DNA from: Gadus chalcogrammus
Lineage: Eukaryota; Chordata; Actinopteri; Gadiformes; Gadidae
Length of the DNA stretch: 64,000 nt
Reading direction: 5' to 3'
Assembly: GCF_026213295.1 (NCBI RefSeq)
Contig: NC_079413.1
Location: 20,422,378-20,486,377, forward strand
Shown in pieces: positions 11,505 to 22,232 of the stretch. How positions within the stretch are numbered: position 1 is the stretch's first letter; every line of letters starts with the position of its first letter. The translations under genes and the position numbers were made by a program. The notes beneath the pieces were generated by a model, which searched no databases, had not been told where the DNA came from, and saw only the letters and a list, made by a program, of their open reading frames with translations.

Positions 11505-11576
11505 CGAATTTGAACCCCGGTCGCTGGCGTTCGGGTCTTATACTAATCCACTACGCTACAGCCGCTACCTCTCAGC
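11505..11576 (-). other. tRNA-like segment, antisense, inside Harbinger element
   Basis: On the minus strand: GGTAGCGGCTGTAGCGTAGTGG (A-box region) and, about 40 nt on, GGGGTTCAAATTCGCC (B-box). Convergent with the tRNA-Met-like segment about 160 bp away. No convincing full cloverleaf. Confidence 0.35.
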
Positions 11577-12297
11577 GGTTGAAAACATGCTATGCATTTC
11601 TTAAATTGGGTGTATTTAAAGTGAAATCCCTAAATGATAGAATAAGGCAGGATGGACGTTGCTTATGCATTTTTAAATCATCATCATTCTATTTGGATTA
11701 ATGGCGAACAATTCTGCATTTGGCATAGTTATTTTATAGACAATATGCAGAATCTTTTCACTTCTACGCATATAGACTGCTTGATCTATCGTAAAGGGGA
11801 GAAAAATGACGCAAAAAACGCCCCTTTCACGTGAACGCGCACTGAACCTAAAGCGGAAAACCTGGTTCAACTAATTGAATCTAAAGTGAGCTTCGTGGTA
11901 CCATTTAACTCTGATTGCGAGTTGCGGCTCTGTCGAGCCAGGTTTTCCCAAGAAAGCCTGGGTATGTTCAGCGAGGTTCGTGGTATACCCCCCAGGTGTA
12001 TATAATATATATAAATAATGTTTCACTTTTGATGTGATGCGAGTGATGGCCATATCAAGTAGTATAAATTGTTAATTCAATCTATGTGCATTGTGCAAGT
12101 TATAATATTGTAGACAGTATCAAGTCATTTGCACACGCTGAATCTGGAATGTCTGTACAATAACGGCACAATATAGCAGTAGACTATGCACATGAATTTC
12201 CTGTGTTTAATACTTGGTAGGATTTTGAATAACATAAATATACAGAGAGGTCGGATGTGAGTTGAACTAAAGCAGTGGGGATTGATTTGAATTCCGA

Positions 12298-12312
12298 CAG
12301 GCGGGGTGGTAC
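12298..12312 (+). promoter_or_regulatory. GC box upstream of U3 gene (representative)
   Basis: GACAGGCGGGGTGG, an Sp1-type GC box about 300 bp upstream of U3 copy 2. The same motif is preserved in nearly every U3 unit at the same place. A distal-sequence-element role for Pol II snRNA-type transcription is possible; this is inference from position and conservation. Confidence 0.35.
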
Positions 12313-12546
12313 TTTCGTCAACGGACCCCCGTGTCTCGCAAAGAGATGTGGGGACTATTTATCTCTATATCTCTTTATCATATCACTCCGTTAACGTAGT
12401 TGTGCGTGGTACCCGTATTGGCCCTTATGATCACTAGTTTTGAACGTCACTCTATACCGATGTTTGAGTTCAGTTTCAATGAACTAAGATTTGCATCAGT
12501 GCCATCCGTTATTTTTACATGAGCTGAAATATTGTGAAAGTTCTAC

Positions 12547-12568
12547 CTCACAACCACCAGTGAGAAGG
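12547..12568 (+). promoter_or_regulatory. PSE-like element of U3 gene (representative)
   Basis: CTCACAACCACCAGTGAGAA, 65 to 44 bp upstream of the U3 start, the position of the proximal sequence element that recruits SNAPc in vertebrate Pol II snRNA/snoRNA genes. There is no TATA box at -30, as expected for Pol II type. The motif is conserved in all units with a complete U3 5' end. It also forms a small inverted repeat (CTCAC/GTGAG). Confidence 0.5.
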
Positions 12569-12611
12569 ACTACCCCATGAATTGGTGCCCGTCCGCGCCC
12601 GTTTCAACACT

Positions 12612-12827
12612 AAGATCATACTTTCAGGGATAATTTCTATAGTCTTTGACTTGAGAAATATCGTACGAAAGTGATCGGTTACTCTAACCACGATGAAGAG
12701 AACTGTTGTTCCATTCTGAGCGCGAAGCGGGCAGTGAGTGATGATGCATTTCATCCGCTCCTTGCCATTGATGACGGTTCCATGCTCTCTAGTGGAGCCT
12801 GGATGTAGGGATCATGATCAGAGTGGT
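12612..12827 (+). ncRNA. SNORD3: U3 snoRNA gene, copy 2
   Basis: Full-length 216-nt copy with boxes C', B, C and the variant box D. It has a C-to-A change in the normally invariant 5' segment (GGGATAATTTC instead of GGGATCATTTC), within the sequence that pairs with pre-rRNA in vertebrate U3. It may therefore be less functional than its neighbours. Confidence 0.85.
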
Positions 12828-12845
12828 TAGATGTAGGCTAGATAT

Positions 12846-12860
12846 TGTACAAAATAACAA
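12846..12860 (+). terminator. 3'-box-like element of U3 gene (representative)
   Basis: TGTACAAAATAACAA lies 19 bp after the U3 3' end, the usual place for the 3' box that directs snRNA 3' processing (loose consensus GTTT..AAAA..AGA). Conserved in all units. Match to consensus is partial. Confidence 0.3.
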
Positions 12861-13627
12861 TTAGTCATTATTCTGAGTCGTTGGCAATTTGTTACGCCGT
12901 TAGTATGTTTATTTTACTTAGTAAATATTGTGTAGGCAATCAAAAATACTGATGCAGTGTAGGCTCTTGTAAACCGTTTGAAGTTACCTGCATTGCTGGT
13001 GTAACTGCTCAGGTGTATATAATATATAAAATAATGTTTCACTTTTGATGTGATGCGAGTGATGGCCATATCAAGTAGTATAAATTGTTAATTCAATCTC
13101 TGTGCATTGTGCAAGTTATAATATTGTAGACAGTATCAAGTCATTTGCACACGCTGAATCTGGAATGTCTGTACAATAACGGCACAATATAGCAGTAGAC
13201 TATGCACATGAATTTCCTGTGTTTAATACTTGGTAGGATTTTGAATAACATCAATAAACAGAGAGGTCGGATGTGAGTTGAACTAAAGCAGTGGGGATTG
13301 AGTTGAATTCCGACAGGCGGGGTGGTACTTTCGTCAACGGACCCCCGTGTCTCGCAAAGAGATGTGGGGACTATTTATCTCTATATCTCTTTATCATATC
13401 ACTCCGTTAACGTAGTTGTGCGTGGTACCCGTATTGGCCCTTATGATCACTAGTTTTGAACGTCACTCTATACCGATGTTTGAGTTCAGTTTCAATGAAC
13501 TAAGATTTGTATCAGTGCCATCTGTTATTTTTACATGAGCTGAAATATTGTGAAAGTTCTACCTCACAACCACCAGTGAGAAGGACTACCCCATGAATTG
13601 GTGCCCGTCCGCGCCCGTTTCAACACT

Positions 13628-13804
13628 AAGATCATACTTTCAGGGATCGATTCGGTTACTCTAACCACGATGAAGAGAACTGATGTTCCCTTCTGAGCGC
13701 GAAGCGGGCAGTGAGTGATGATGCATTTCATCCGCTCATTGCCATTGATGACTGTTCCATGCTCTCTAGTGGAGCCTGGATGTAGGGATCATGATCAGAG
13801 TGGT
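13628..13804 (+). pseudogene. U3 snoRNA copy 3, internal deletion
   Basis: Starts normally, but about 40 nt between GGGATC and CGGTTACTC are missing, so most of the 5'-domain sequence after the first boxes is lost. Boxes C', B, C and the D region remain. Probably not functional. Confidence 0.85.
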
Positions 13805-14445
13805 TAGATGTAGGCTAGATATTGTACAAAATAACAATTAGTCATTATTCTGAGTCGTTGGCAATTTGTTACGCCGTTAGTATGTTTATTTTACTCAGTA
13901 AATATTGTGTAGGCAATCAAAAATACTGATGCATTGTAGGCTCTTGTAAACCGTTTGAAGTTACCTGCATTGCTGGTGTAACTGCTCAGGTGTATATAAT
14001 ATATAATATAATGTTTCACTTTTGATGTGATGCGAGTGATGGCCATATCAAGTAGTATAAATTGTTAATTCACTCTATGTGCATTGTGCAAGTTATCATA
14101 TTGTAGACAGTATCAAGTCATTTGCACACGCTGAATCTGGAATGACTGTACAATAACGGCACAATATAGCAACAGACTATGCACATGAATTTCCTGTGTT
14201 TAATACTTGGTAGGATTTTGAATAACATCAATAAACAGAGAGGTCGGATGTGAGTTGAACTAAAGCAGTGGGGATTGAGTTGAATTCCGACAGGCGGGGT
14301 GGTACTTTCGTCAACGGACCCCCGTGTCTCGCAAAGAGATGTGGGGACTATTTATCTCTATATCTCTTTATCATATCACGTTCACGTAGTTGTGCGTGGT
14401 ACCCGCATTGGCCCTTATGATCACTATTTTTGAACGTCACTCTAT

Positions 14446-14499
14446 ACCGTTCCATGCTCTCTAGTGGAGCCTGGCGGTAGGGATCATGATCAGAGTGGT
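14446..14499 (+). pseudogene. U3 snoRNA copy 4, 3' fragment
   Basis: Only the last about 54 nt remain (from ACCGTTCCATGC to GAGTGGT). A deletion with ACCG microhomology joins promoter-region sequence to the 3' part of the gene, removing the PSE and the 5' three-quarters of the RNA. It marks the right edge of U3 block 1. Confidence 0.85.
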
Positions 14500-15100
14500 G
14501 AGATGTAGTGGTGCCGTGATGATGCCTCATGAAACGTCAAAGCCTCGCAGCCAGATGAACCATCAAAGCGGTTCGACCTCGAAGCTACAAATCACCACTA
14601 GGGACACCTAGTGGTGAATGAAATTATGATGAAAGAAAGAGTTTCCTGTGATGATGTGATGTTTGCTTCGTACAACATCAAAACGTTTAAGAATTAAAGT
14701 CATTTCAGTGATACGTGTGAGTGTGCCGTTCATAAATATCTCCCGAGCTCATGGTAGAGAAGAAATCATTTGACAAAGATTTTAAGTCATCCCGGGCAAA
14801 ATAGATTGTCTTATAACTACAGTAGCCTACTAATAATTGTAATAATAGAACTGCATGATGACTGAGAATGAGTGTGATTAATTACATAGCCATAAAAGTG
14901 ATCTTGGAACTGGGTAGGGTCTTCTTTTTGTAAAAATTTGCCAATTGTGAACCCATATCGCGGAACAGCCCGAGATGAAGCCTCGAACGTCACACTCTAC
15001 GTCATTTCGCCCATGTGAATCCTACTCGATACGGAGCTTCGCTGGGGGAGGAGCCGAGGTACTCGACACATGCCCCGATGCCTCGACGCAAACCATAACA
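14500..15100. mobile_element. hAT-like remnant in spacer copy 1
   Basis: Begins near TAGTGGTGCC and ends near AACATCACTA, weak inverted ends of hAT type. It has many GCCTCG/CGAGGC, GCTTCG and GATGCCTC subterminal motifs at both ends, similar to the element at 2622-9561. No 8-bp target duplication found, and no transposase. The same segment recurs at 42685-43290. Confidence 0.4.
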
Positions 15101-15139
15101 TCACTACCCGAAACTGGTGGGGGGGTCTGGTGGATTTAG

Positions 15140-15343
15140 CTTGACCACGGGAGCAGTGCTGTTGTCCACAATGAACTCCTCAGAGAATCAGATGAGGTCA
15201 ATGTGACGGTCCCGGCACGAAAGACCGTGAGCGTTGATTTGACAGTGGGACGAGCAGACATCAACCTCCCCTACTCAGCCACAGTTAAAATCACATGCAT
15301 GAATGGCAGCGAGCTGGTCTTCTCAGAAAAAAATTCTGTCTAG
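15140..15343 (+). pseudogene. Aerolysin/natterin-like fragment, spacer copy 1
   Basis: One frame reads about 60 codons of beta-strand-like sequence (alternating Val/Thr, a V-x-V-x-VPAR motif, a VGRAD motif, then LPYSATVKI), ending at a TAG at 15341. This pattern resembles the pore-forming (aerolysin-type) domain of fish natterin-like and related proteins. No start, no upstream lectin-type domain and no splice context are present, so it is a detached remnant. The assignment is from motif style only. The second copy is at 43318-43530. Confidence 0.4.
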
Positions 15344-15600
15344 CTAATGCCATTATTTAACGTTTCAGCTTAGTAAATGATAATTTCAGTTCAAATATTC
15401 CATATGCTGTTAATTTTGTTTTCCAGTCCAACAGCCTGGAAGGATAATACGTTTCTGAACACTTCCAGTCAGATGCTAATCTTACTACTATAATAGCAGG
15501 CCTGTCACACCAGTTACTCAAGTTGGTCATGTGCGCATGTGCCAAGCAGCCTGCAGCTCACACACACACACAGCACACGCAAACCCATACACCGTAAGCA
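15344..15600. other. Spacer, no gene seen
   Basis: AT-rich unique sequence ending in a short (CA)n near 15556. No coding or RNA signal recognised. It is repeated at 43531-43785. Confidence 0.5.
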
Positions 15601-16317
15601 CTAGGGATGGGCACGGTAATTCGAATATTTGATTATTCGAAGATTATTCGGTAGTTGACTTTGAGATTTTTTTACATTTTTGCCTTAAGTTCATTCAATA
15701 TATTCATTAGCTATATTAATAACATATTGTTCATTAAACGTGTATACTAATGCCATTCAATACTTGGAATACTTTGCTATACCGGCAACCTCCGTTCCAG
15801 ACAAGTCTTTTCCACGGTGGGCTTGATTGTAAATCGCTTCCGCATCCGCCTATGCCCCGAGCACGTAGATATGCACAATTTTTTGAACAAGAATGACTGA
15901 GTGATGCAGTAGGTGGGCTTATGTGTTATGTTAACTGGAAATGTTTTAGACATACTGTATTTCCGTCTTACACTAAATATATTTTTGTTGATGAGGCAGG
16001 CCCATGCGCTGCAAGTGGAGTTCTGTTGATATGCAAGCCCACCAGTACTTGTACTTTTTGCTGCTGTGCTTCAGTTACTTGAATCTATTCAGTTTGTGCC
16101 TTAAATTTACTCTAATCTCATTTCAGTTTGTGCCTTAAGTATGCAATACTGTTCATTCATATTCTTGTCCAAAATGATGGTTTCGTTTGATTCAGCATAC
16201 TGATTTCGAGCTGTGTTTTTCCTTCTAAAATGCTCAATTGAACAAATTGGATTTGATTTCCGTTTTCACAGATTTATGGATGGCCCCCTGTGTGTGTGCG
16301 TGTTTGTGTGCCTGTGG
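15601..16317. other. Spacer with hAT-like start, no gene seen
   Basis: AGGGATGGGCACGGTAATTCGAATATTTG at about 15604 looks like the end of a hAT-type element. The rest is AT-rich with no frame of interest, and no matching far end was found. Up to about 16265 it is repeated in spacer copy 2. Positions 16265-16317 lead, through a GT-rich stretch, into the 7SL array. Confidence 0.4.
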
Positions 16318-16506
16318 CTTTAAATTGGACAAGAAATGACCTGAAACACTTTTCTAAAGAGAAAAAGTTAGCCTATACCTCTGCAGTAGGCTAACTAAAA
16401 CCCCTCTAGACGTCCATTTTCTTTAAAATCTTGATTGTTTACTTGCCTCAGATATGTCGGCAGGGCTGTGTCGGCGATGTCACTCAATTCCTTCCAGAAG
16501 AACCCC

Positions 16507-16805
16507 GCCGGGCACGGTGGTGCGTGCCTCTAATCCAAGTCACTGGGAGGCTGAAGTTGGCGGTTCGATTGAGCTGAGGAGCTCTGCACTGTACCGGACT
16601 ATGTTGAACGGGTGTCCATGCTAAGTTCGGTATCGATATGGTGTTTCTGGGGGAGCCTTGGACCACCAGGTCATCTAAGGAGGGGTGTACGGGCCCAGGT
16701 CGGGAACGGAGCAGGTCAAAGCCCCCGTGCTGCTCAGTAGTGGGTTTGCATCTGTGAATAGATGTTACAGTGCAGCCTTGGCAAAACTGCGGTACCTAAT
16801 AATTT
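16507..16805 (+). ncRNA. RN7SL: 7SL RNA, array copy 1
   Basis: 7SL is the RNA scaffold of the signal recognition particle, which targets ribosomes making secreted proteins to the ER. This copy has the Alu-domain start GCCGGGCACGGTGG and CTGGGAGGCTGA, and the S-domain blocks GGGTGTCCATGCTAAGTTCG, ACCACCAGG, CTAAGGAGGGGTG and AACGGAGCAGGTC. Its helix-8 apical loop reads GGAA. It lacks a good 3' T-run (TAATAATTTC), so termination may be weak. Edge copy of the array. Confidence 0.88.
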
Positions 16806-16996
16806 CTGTTCAAATTGAGGTTGACATTTTATTTCTTGTATGTGTTTGCTATGTAGGCTCTAGTTAAATTGGACAAGAAATGACCTGAAACACTTTTCTA
16901 AAGAGAAAAAGTTAGCATAAACCTCTCCGGTAGGCTAACTAAATCCCCTCTAGACGTCCATTTTCTTTAAAATCTTGATTGTTTACTTGCCTCAGA

Positions 16997-17006
16997 TATG
17001 ACGGCA
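16997..17006 (+). promoter_or_regulatory. ATF/CRE-like motif upstream of 7SL (representative)
   Basis: ATATGACGGC about 50 bp upstream of copy 2. A second half-like motif (GATGTCACTCA) is about 30 bp upstream. Human 7SL depends on an ATF/CRE-type site near -50 together with internal promoter sequence. Conserved in the array, although copies 11, 12, 21 and 22 read ATGACATCAG here. Confidence 0.35.
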
Positions 17007-17050
17007 GGGCTGTGTCGGCGATGTCACTCAATTCCTTCCAGAAGAACGCC

Positions 17051-17349
17051 GCCGGGCACGGTGGCGTGTGCCTCTAATCCAAGTCACTGGGAGGCTGAAG
17101 TTGGCGGTTCGATTGAGCTGAGGAGCTCTGCACTGTACCGGACTACGTTGAACGGGTGTCCATGCTAAGTTCGGTATCGACATGGTGGTTCAGGGGGAGC
17201 CTTGGAACACCAGGTCGTCTAAGGAGGGGTGTACGGGCCCAGGTCGGGAACGGAGCAGGTCAAATCCCCCGTGCCGCTCAGTAGTGGGTTTGCATCCGTG
17301 AATAGACGTTACAGTGCAGCCTTGGCAAAACAGCGGTACCTAATCTTTT
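17051..17349 (+). ncRNA. RN7SL: 7SL RNA, array copy 2
   Basis: Full-length, with GCCGGGCACGG start, GGAA helix-8 loop, and CTTTTC at the 3' end as a Pol III stop. It has an ATCGACATGG variant in helix 6 and the ACTACGTTGAAC variant before GGGTGTCC. Confidence 0.9.
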
Positions 17350-17594
17350 CTGTTCAAATTGAGGTTGACATTTTATTTCTTGTATGTGTTTACTATGTAG
17401 GCTATAGTTAAATCGGATAAGAAATGACCTGAAACACTTTTTTAAGGAGAAAAAGGTAGCCCAAACCTCTGCAGTAGGCTAACTAAATCCCCTCTAGATG
17501 TCCATTTTCTTTGAAATCTTGTTTGTTTACTTGCCTCAGATATGACGGCAGGGCTGTGTCGGCGATGTCACTCAATTCCTTCCAGTAGAACTCC

Positions 17595-17893
17595 GCCGGG
17601 CACGGTGGCGCGTGCCTCTAATCCAAGTCACTGGAAGGCTGAGGTTGGCGGTTTGTTTGAGCTGAGGAGCTCTGCACTGTACCGGACTATTTTGAACGGG
17701 TGTCCATGCTAAGTTCGGTATCGATATGGTGGTTCTGGGGGAGCCTTGAAACACCAGGTTGTCTAAGGAGGGGTGTACGGGCCCAGGTCGGGAACGGAGC
17801 AGGTCAAAGCCCCCGTGCCGCTCAGTAGTGGGTTTGTATCCGTGAATAGATGTTACAGTGCAGCCATGGCAAAACAGCGGTACCTAATCATTT
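17595..17893 (+). ncRNA. RN7SL: 7SL RNA, array copy 3
   Basis: Full-length with GGAA helix-8 loop. Has ACTATTTTGAAC before the S domain and only three T at the 3' end (TAATCATTTC), so termination may be inefficient. Confidence 0.88.
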
Positions 17894-18138
17894 CTGTTCA
17901 AATTGAGGTTGACATTTTATTTCTTGTATGTGTTTACTATGTAGGCTATAGTTAAGTCGGATAAGAAATGACCTGAAACACTTTTTTAAAGAGAAAAAGT
18001 TAGCCTATACCTCTGCAGTAGGCTAACTAAATCCCCTCTAGACGTCCATTTTCTTTAAAATCTTGATTGTTTACTTGCCTCAGATATGACGGCAGGGCTG
18101 TGTCGGCGACGTCACTCAATTCCTTCCAGAAGTACTCA

Positions 18139-18436
18139 GCTGGGCACGGTGGCACGTGCCTCTAATCCAAGTCACTGGGAGGCTGAGGTTGGCGGTTTGA
18201 TTGAGCTGAGGAGCTCTGCACTGTACCGGACTATGTTGAACGGGTGTCCATGCTAAGTTAGGTATCGATATGGTGGTTCTGGGGAGCCTTGGAGCACCAG
18301 GTCGTCTAAGGAGGGGTGTACGGGCCCAGGTCGGAAACGGAGCAGGTCAAAGCCCCCGTGCCGCTCAGTAGTGGGTTTGCATCCGTGAATAGACGTTAAG
18401 GTGCAGCCTCGGCAAAACAGCGGTACCTAGTGATTA
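18139..18436 (+). ncRNA. RN7SL: 7SL RNA, array copy 4
   Basis: Starts GCTGGGCACGGTGGCACG (subtype shared with copies 7, 9, 12, 14 and 17). Helix-8 loop is GAAA. One G is missing in the helix-6 loop region (CTGGGGAGCC), and the 3' end (TAGTGATTACTG) has no T-run. Possibly a weak or dead copy. Confidence 0.85.
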
Positions 18437-18675
18437 CTGTTGAAGTTCACATTTTATTTCTCGTATGTGTTTACTATGTAGGCTCTGGTTAAATTCAAAA
18501 AGAAATGACCTGAAACACTTTTCTAAAGAGAAAAAGTTAGCCTTTACCTCTGCAGTAGGCTAACTAAATCCCCTCTAGACGTCCATTTTCTTTAAAATCT
18601 TGGTTGTTTACTTGCCTCAGATATGACGGCAGGGCTGCGTCGGCGATGTCACTCAATTCCTTCCAGTAGATATCC

Positions 18676-18974
18676 GCTGGGCACGGTGGTGCGTGCCTCT
18701 AATCCAAGTCACTGGGAGGCTGAGGTTGGCGGTTCGATTGAGCTGAGGAGCTCTGCACTGTAACGGACTATGTTGAACGGGTGTCCATGCTAAGTTCGGC
18801 ATCTTTATGGTGGTTCTGGGGGAGCCTTGGACCACCAGGTCGTCTAAGGAGGGGTGTACGGGCCCAGGTCGGGAACGGAGCAGGTCAAAGCCCCCGTGCC
18901 GCTCAGTAGTGGGTTTGCATCCGGGAATAGACGTTACAGTGCAGCCTTGGCAAAACAGCGGTACCTAATCTTTT
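18676..18974 (+). ncRNA. RN7SL: 7SL RNA, array copy 5
   Basis: Full-length, GGAA helix-8 loop, T4 terminator. Differs at GGCATCTTTATGG where other copies have GGTATCGATATGG. Confidence 0.88.
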
Positions 18975-19219
18975 CTGTTCAAATTGAGGTTGACATTTTA
19001 TTTCTTGTATGTGTTTGCTATGTAGGCTATAGTTAAATTGGACAAGAAATGACCTGAAACACATTTCTAAAGAGAAAAAGTTAGCCTAAACCTCTGCAGT
19101 AGGCTAACTAAATCCCCTCTAGACGTCCATTTTCTTTGAAATCTTGTTTGTTTACTTGCCTCAGATATGACGGCAGGGCTGTGTCGGCGATGTCACTCAA
19201 TTCCTTCCCGTTAAACTCC

Positions 19220-19518
19220 GCCGGGTACGGTGGCGCGTGCCTCTAATCCAAGTCACTGGGAGGCTGAGGTTGGCGGTTCGATTGAGCTGAGGAGCTCTGC
19301 ACTGTACCGGACTATGTTGAACGGGTGTCCATGCTAAGTTCGGTTTCGATATGGTGTTTCTGGGGGCGCCTTGGACCACCAGGTCGTCTAAGGAGGGGTG
19401 TACGGGCCCAGGTCGGGAACGGAGCAGGTCAAAGCCCCCGTGCCGCTAAGTAGTGGGCTTGCATCTGTGTATAGACGTTACAGTGCAGCCTTGGCAAAAC
19501 TGCGGTACCTATTCTATT
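19220..19518 (+). ncRNA. RN7SL: 7SL RNA, array copy 6
   Basis: Starts GCCGGGTACGG. GGAA helix-8 loop. The loop region in helix 6 reads GGGGGCGCCTTGG instead of GGGGGAGCCTTGG, altering the GNAR-type loop contacted by SRP19. The 3' end (ATTCTATTCTG) lacks T4. Confidence 0.85.
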
Positions 19519-19763
19519 CTGTTCAAATTGAGGTTGACATTTTATTTCTTGTATGTGTTTGCTGTGTAGGCTCTAGTTAAATTGGACAAGAAATGACCTG
19601 AAACACTTTTCTAAAGAGAAAAAGTTAGCCTAAACCTCTCCGGTAGGCTAACTAAATCCCCTCTAGACGTCCATTTTCTTGAAAATCTTGATTGTTTACT
19701 TGCCTCATATATGACGGCAGGGCTGTGTCGGCGATGTCACTCAATTCCTTCCAGAAGTACTCA

Positions 19764-20062
19764 GCTGGGCACGGTGGCACGTTCCTCTAATCCAAGTCAC
19801 TGGGAGGCTGAGGTTGGCGGTTTGAATGAGCTGAGGAGCTCTGCACTGTACCGGACTATGTTGAACGGGTGTCCATGCTAAGTTCGGTATCGATATGGTG
19901 GTTCTGGGGGAGCCTTGGAGCACCAGGTCGTCTAAGGAGGGGTGTACGGGCCCAGGTCGGGAACGGAGCAGGTCAAAGCCCCCGTGCCGCTCAGTAGTTG
20001 GTTTGTATCCGTGAATAAATGTTACAGTGCAGCCTTGGCAAAACAGCGGTACCTAGTCATTT
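19764..20062 (+). ncRNA. RN7SL: 7SL RNA, array copy 7
   Basis: GCTGGGCACGG subtype with GGAA helix-8 loop. 3' end TAGTCATTTCTG has only three T. Confidence 0.87.
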
Positions 20063-20307
20063 CTGTTCAAATTGAGGTTGACATTTTATTTCTTGTATGT
20101 GTTTACTATGTAGGCTATAGTTAAGTCGGATAAGAAATGACCTGAAACACTTTTTTAAAGAGAAAAAGGTAGCCAAAACCTCTGCAGTAGGCTAACTAAA
20201 TCCCCTCTAGATGTCCATTTTCTTTGAAATCTTGTTTGTTTACTTGCCTCAGATATGACTGCAGGGCTGTGTCGGCGATGTCACTCAATTCCCTCCAGTA
20301 GAACTCC

Positions 20308-20606
20308 GCCGGGCACGGTTGCTTATGCCTCTAATCCAAGTCACTGGGAGGCTGAGGTTGGAGGTTCGAATGAGCTGAGGAGCGCTGCACTGTACCGGAC
20401 TATGTTGAACGGGTGTCCATGCTAAGTTCGGTATCGATATGGTGTTTCTGGGGGAGCCTTGGACCACCAGGTCGTCTAAGGAGGGGTGTACGGGCCCAGG
20501 TCGGGAACGGAGCAGGTCAAAGCCCCTGTGCCGCTCAGTAGTGGGTTTGCATCTGTGAATAGACGTTACAGTGCAGCCTTGGCAAAACTGCGGTACCTAA
20601 TCTTTT
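20308..20606 (+). ncRNA. RN7SL: 7SL RNA, array copy 8
   Basis: Full-length, GGAA loop, T4 terminator. Start reads GCCGGGCACGGTTGCTTATG, weakening Alu-domain pairing relative to GGTGGCGCGTG. Confidence 0.87.
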
Positions 20607-20851
20607 CTGTTCAAATTGAGGTTGACATTTTATTTCTTGTATGTGTTTGCTATGTAGGCTCTAGTTAAATTGGACAAGAAATGACCTGAAACACTTTTCT
20701 AAAGAGAAAAAGTTAGCCTAAACCTCTCCAGTAGGCTAACTAAATCCCCTCTAGACGTCCATTTTCTTGAAAATCTTGATTGTTTACTTGCCTCAGATAT
20801 GACGGCAGGGCTGTGTCGGCGATGTCACTCAATTCCTTCCAGAAGTACTCA

Positions 20852-21150
20852 GCTGGGCACGGTGGCACGTGCCTCTAATCCAAGTCACTGGGAGGCTGAG
20901 GTTGGCGGATCGAATGAGCTGAGGAGCTCTGCACTGTACCGGACTATGTTGAACGGGTGTCCATGCAAAGTTCGGTATCGATATGGTGGTTCTGGGGGAG
21001 GCTTGGACGACCAGGCCGTCTAAGGAGGGGTGAACGGGCACAGGTTGGAAACGGAGCAGGTCAAAGCCCCCGTGCCGCTCAGTAGTGGGTTTGCATCCGT
21101 GAATAGATGTTACAGTGCAGCCTTGGCAAAACAGCGGTACCTAATCTATT
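20852..21150 (+). ncRNA. RN7SL: 7SL RNA, array copy 9
   Basis: GCTGGGCACGG subtype. Reads GTGAACGGGCACAGGTTGGAAACGG, so the helix-8 loop is GAAA with a C-to-T change next to the closing pair. Lacks T4 at the 3' end (AATCTATTCTG). Confidence 0.86.
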
Positions 21151-21395
21151 CTGTTCAAATTGAGGTTGACATTTTATTTCTTGTATGTGTTTACTATGTA
21201 GGCTGTAGTTAAGTCGGATAAGAAATTACCTGAAACACTTTTCTAAAGAGCAAAAGATAGCCTAAACCTCTGCAGTAGGCTAACTAAATCCCCTCTAGAC
21301 GTCCATTTTCTTTAAAATCTTGATTGTTTACTTGCCTCAGATATGACGGCAGGGCTGTGTCGGCGATGTCACTCAAATCCTTCCTGTAGAACTCC

Positions 21396-21694
21396 GACGG
21401 GTACGGTGGCGCGTGCCTCTTATCCAAGTCACTGGGAGGCTGAGGTTGGCAGTTCGAATTAGCTGAGGAGCTCTGCCCTGTACCGGACTATGTTGAACGG
21501 GTGTCCATGCTAAGTTTGGTATCGAAATGGTGGTTCTGGGGGAGCCTTGGACCACCAGGTCGTCTAAGGAGGGGTGTACGGGCCCAGGTCGGAAACGGAG
21601 TAGGTCAAAGCCCCCGTGCCGCTCAGTAGTGGGTTTGCATCCGTGAATAGATGTTACAGTGCAGCCTCGGCAAAACAGCGGTACCTAATCTTTT
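21396..21694 (+). ncRNA. RN7SL: 7SL RNA, array copy 10
   Basis: Starts GACGGGTACGG. GAAA helix-8 loop, T4 terminator. The conserved AGCAGG of the SRP54-binding loop reads AGTAGG (also in copies 16 and 20), a change in one of the most conserved parts of SRP RNA. Confidence 0.86.
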
Positions 21695-21931
21695 CTGTTG
21701 AAGTTCACATTTTATTTCTTGTACGTTTACTATGTAGGCTCTAGTTAAATTGGATAAGAAATGACCTGAGACACTTTTTTAAAGAGAAAGAGTTAGCCAA
21801 AACCTCTGCAGTAGGCTAAATAAATCCCCTCTAGACGTCCATTTTCTTTAAAATCTTGATTGTTTACTTGCCTCAGATATGACATCAGGGCTGTGTCGGC
21901 GATGTCACTCAATTCCTTCCAGAAGAACTCC

Positions 21932-22232
21932 GCCGGGCACGGTGGCGTGTGCCTCTAATCCAAGTCACTGGGAGGCTGAGGTTGGCGGTTCGATTGAGCT
22001 GAGGAGCTCTGCACTGTACCGGACTATGTTGAACGGGTGTCCATGCTAAGTTCGGTATCGATATGGTGGTTCTGGGGGAGTCTTGGACCACCAGGTCGCC
22101 TAAGGAGGGGTGTTTGCGGGCCCAGGTCGAGAACGGAGCAGGTCAAAGCCCCCGTGCCGCTCAGTAGTGGGTTTGCATCCGTGAATTGATGTTACAGTGC
22201 AGCCTTGGCAAAACAGCGGTACCTAATCTTTT
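21932..22232 (+). ncRNA. RN7SL: 7SL RNA, array copy 11
   Basis: 301 nt because of a 2-nt gain (GGTGTTTGCGGGCCC in place of GGTGTACGGGCCC). Helix-8 loop reads AGAA, not a GNRA loop. T4 terminator present. The upstream CRE-like motif reads ATGACATCAG. Confidence 0.86.

Larger units (their letters stand above)
10795..11992. mobile_element. PIF/Harbinger-like non-autonomous element in the U3 spacer
   Basis: Terminal inverted repeats GGCCCTGTACCACGAAGC and GGTTCGTGGTATACCCCC (18 bp, imperfect). The 3-bp target CAG occurs at 10792-10794 and 11993-11995, but only once in uninterrupted units. A 3-bp duplication fits the PIF/Harbinger group. The interior has a transposase N-terminal remnant (11016 onward) and two tRNA-like segments. 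Confidence 0.75.
9592..14499 (+). repeat. U3 snoRNA satellite array, block 1
   Basis: Head-to-tail units of about 1,016 bp. Each has U3 gene, 3' flank, spacer with TATA-rich stretch, GC box, PSE-like element and the next U3 gene. The first full unit boundary is enlarged by a 1.2-kb Harbinger insertion (10795-11992). The last unit has an internal deletion that joins TATACCG of the promoter region to CCGTTCC inside the U3 gene (near 14446). Confidence 0.9.

Noticed and set aside
11333..11701. 122-codon plus-strand frame in the first Harbinger element
   Set aside because: Runs through two tRNA-like segments; no domain recognised.
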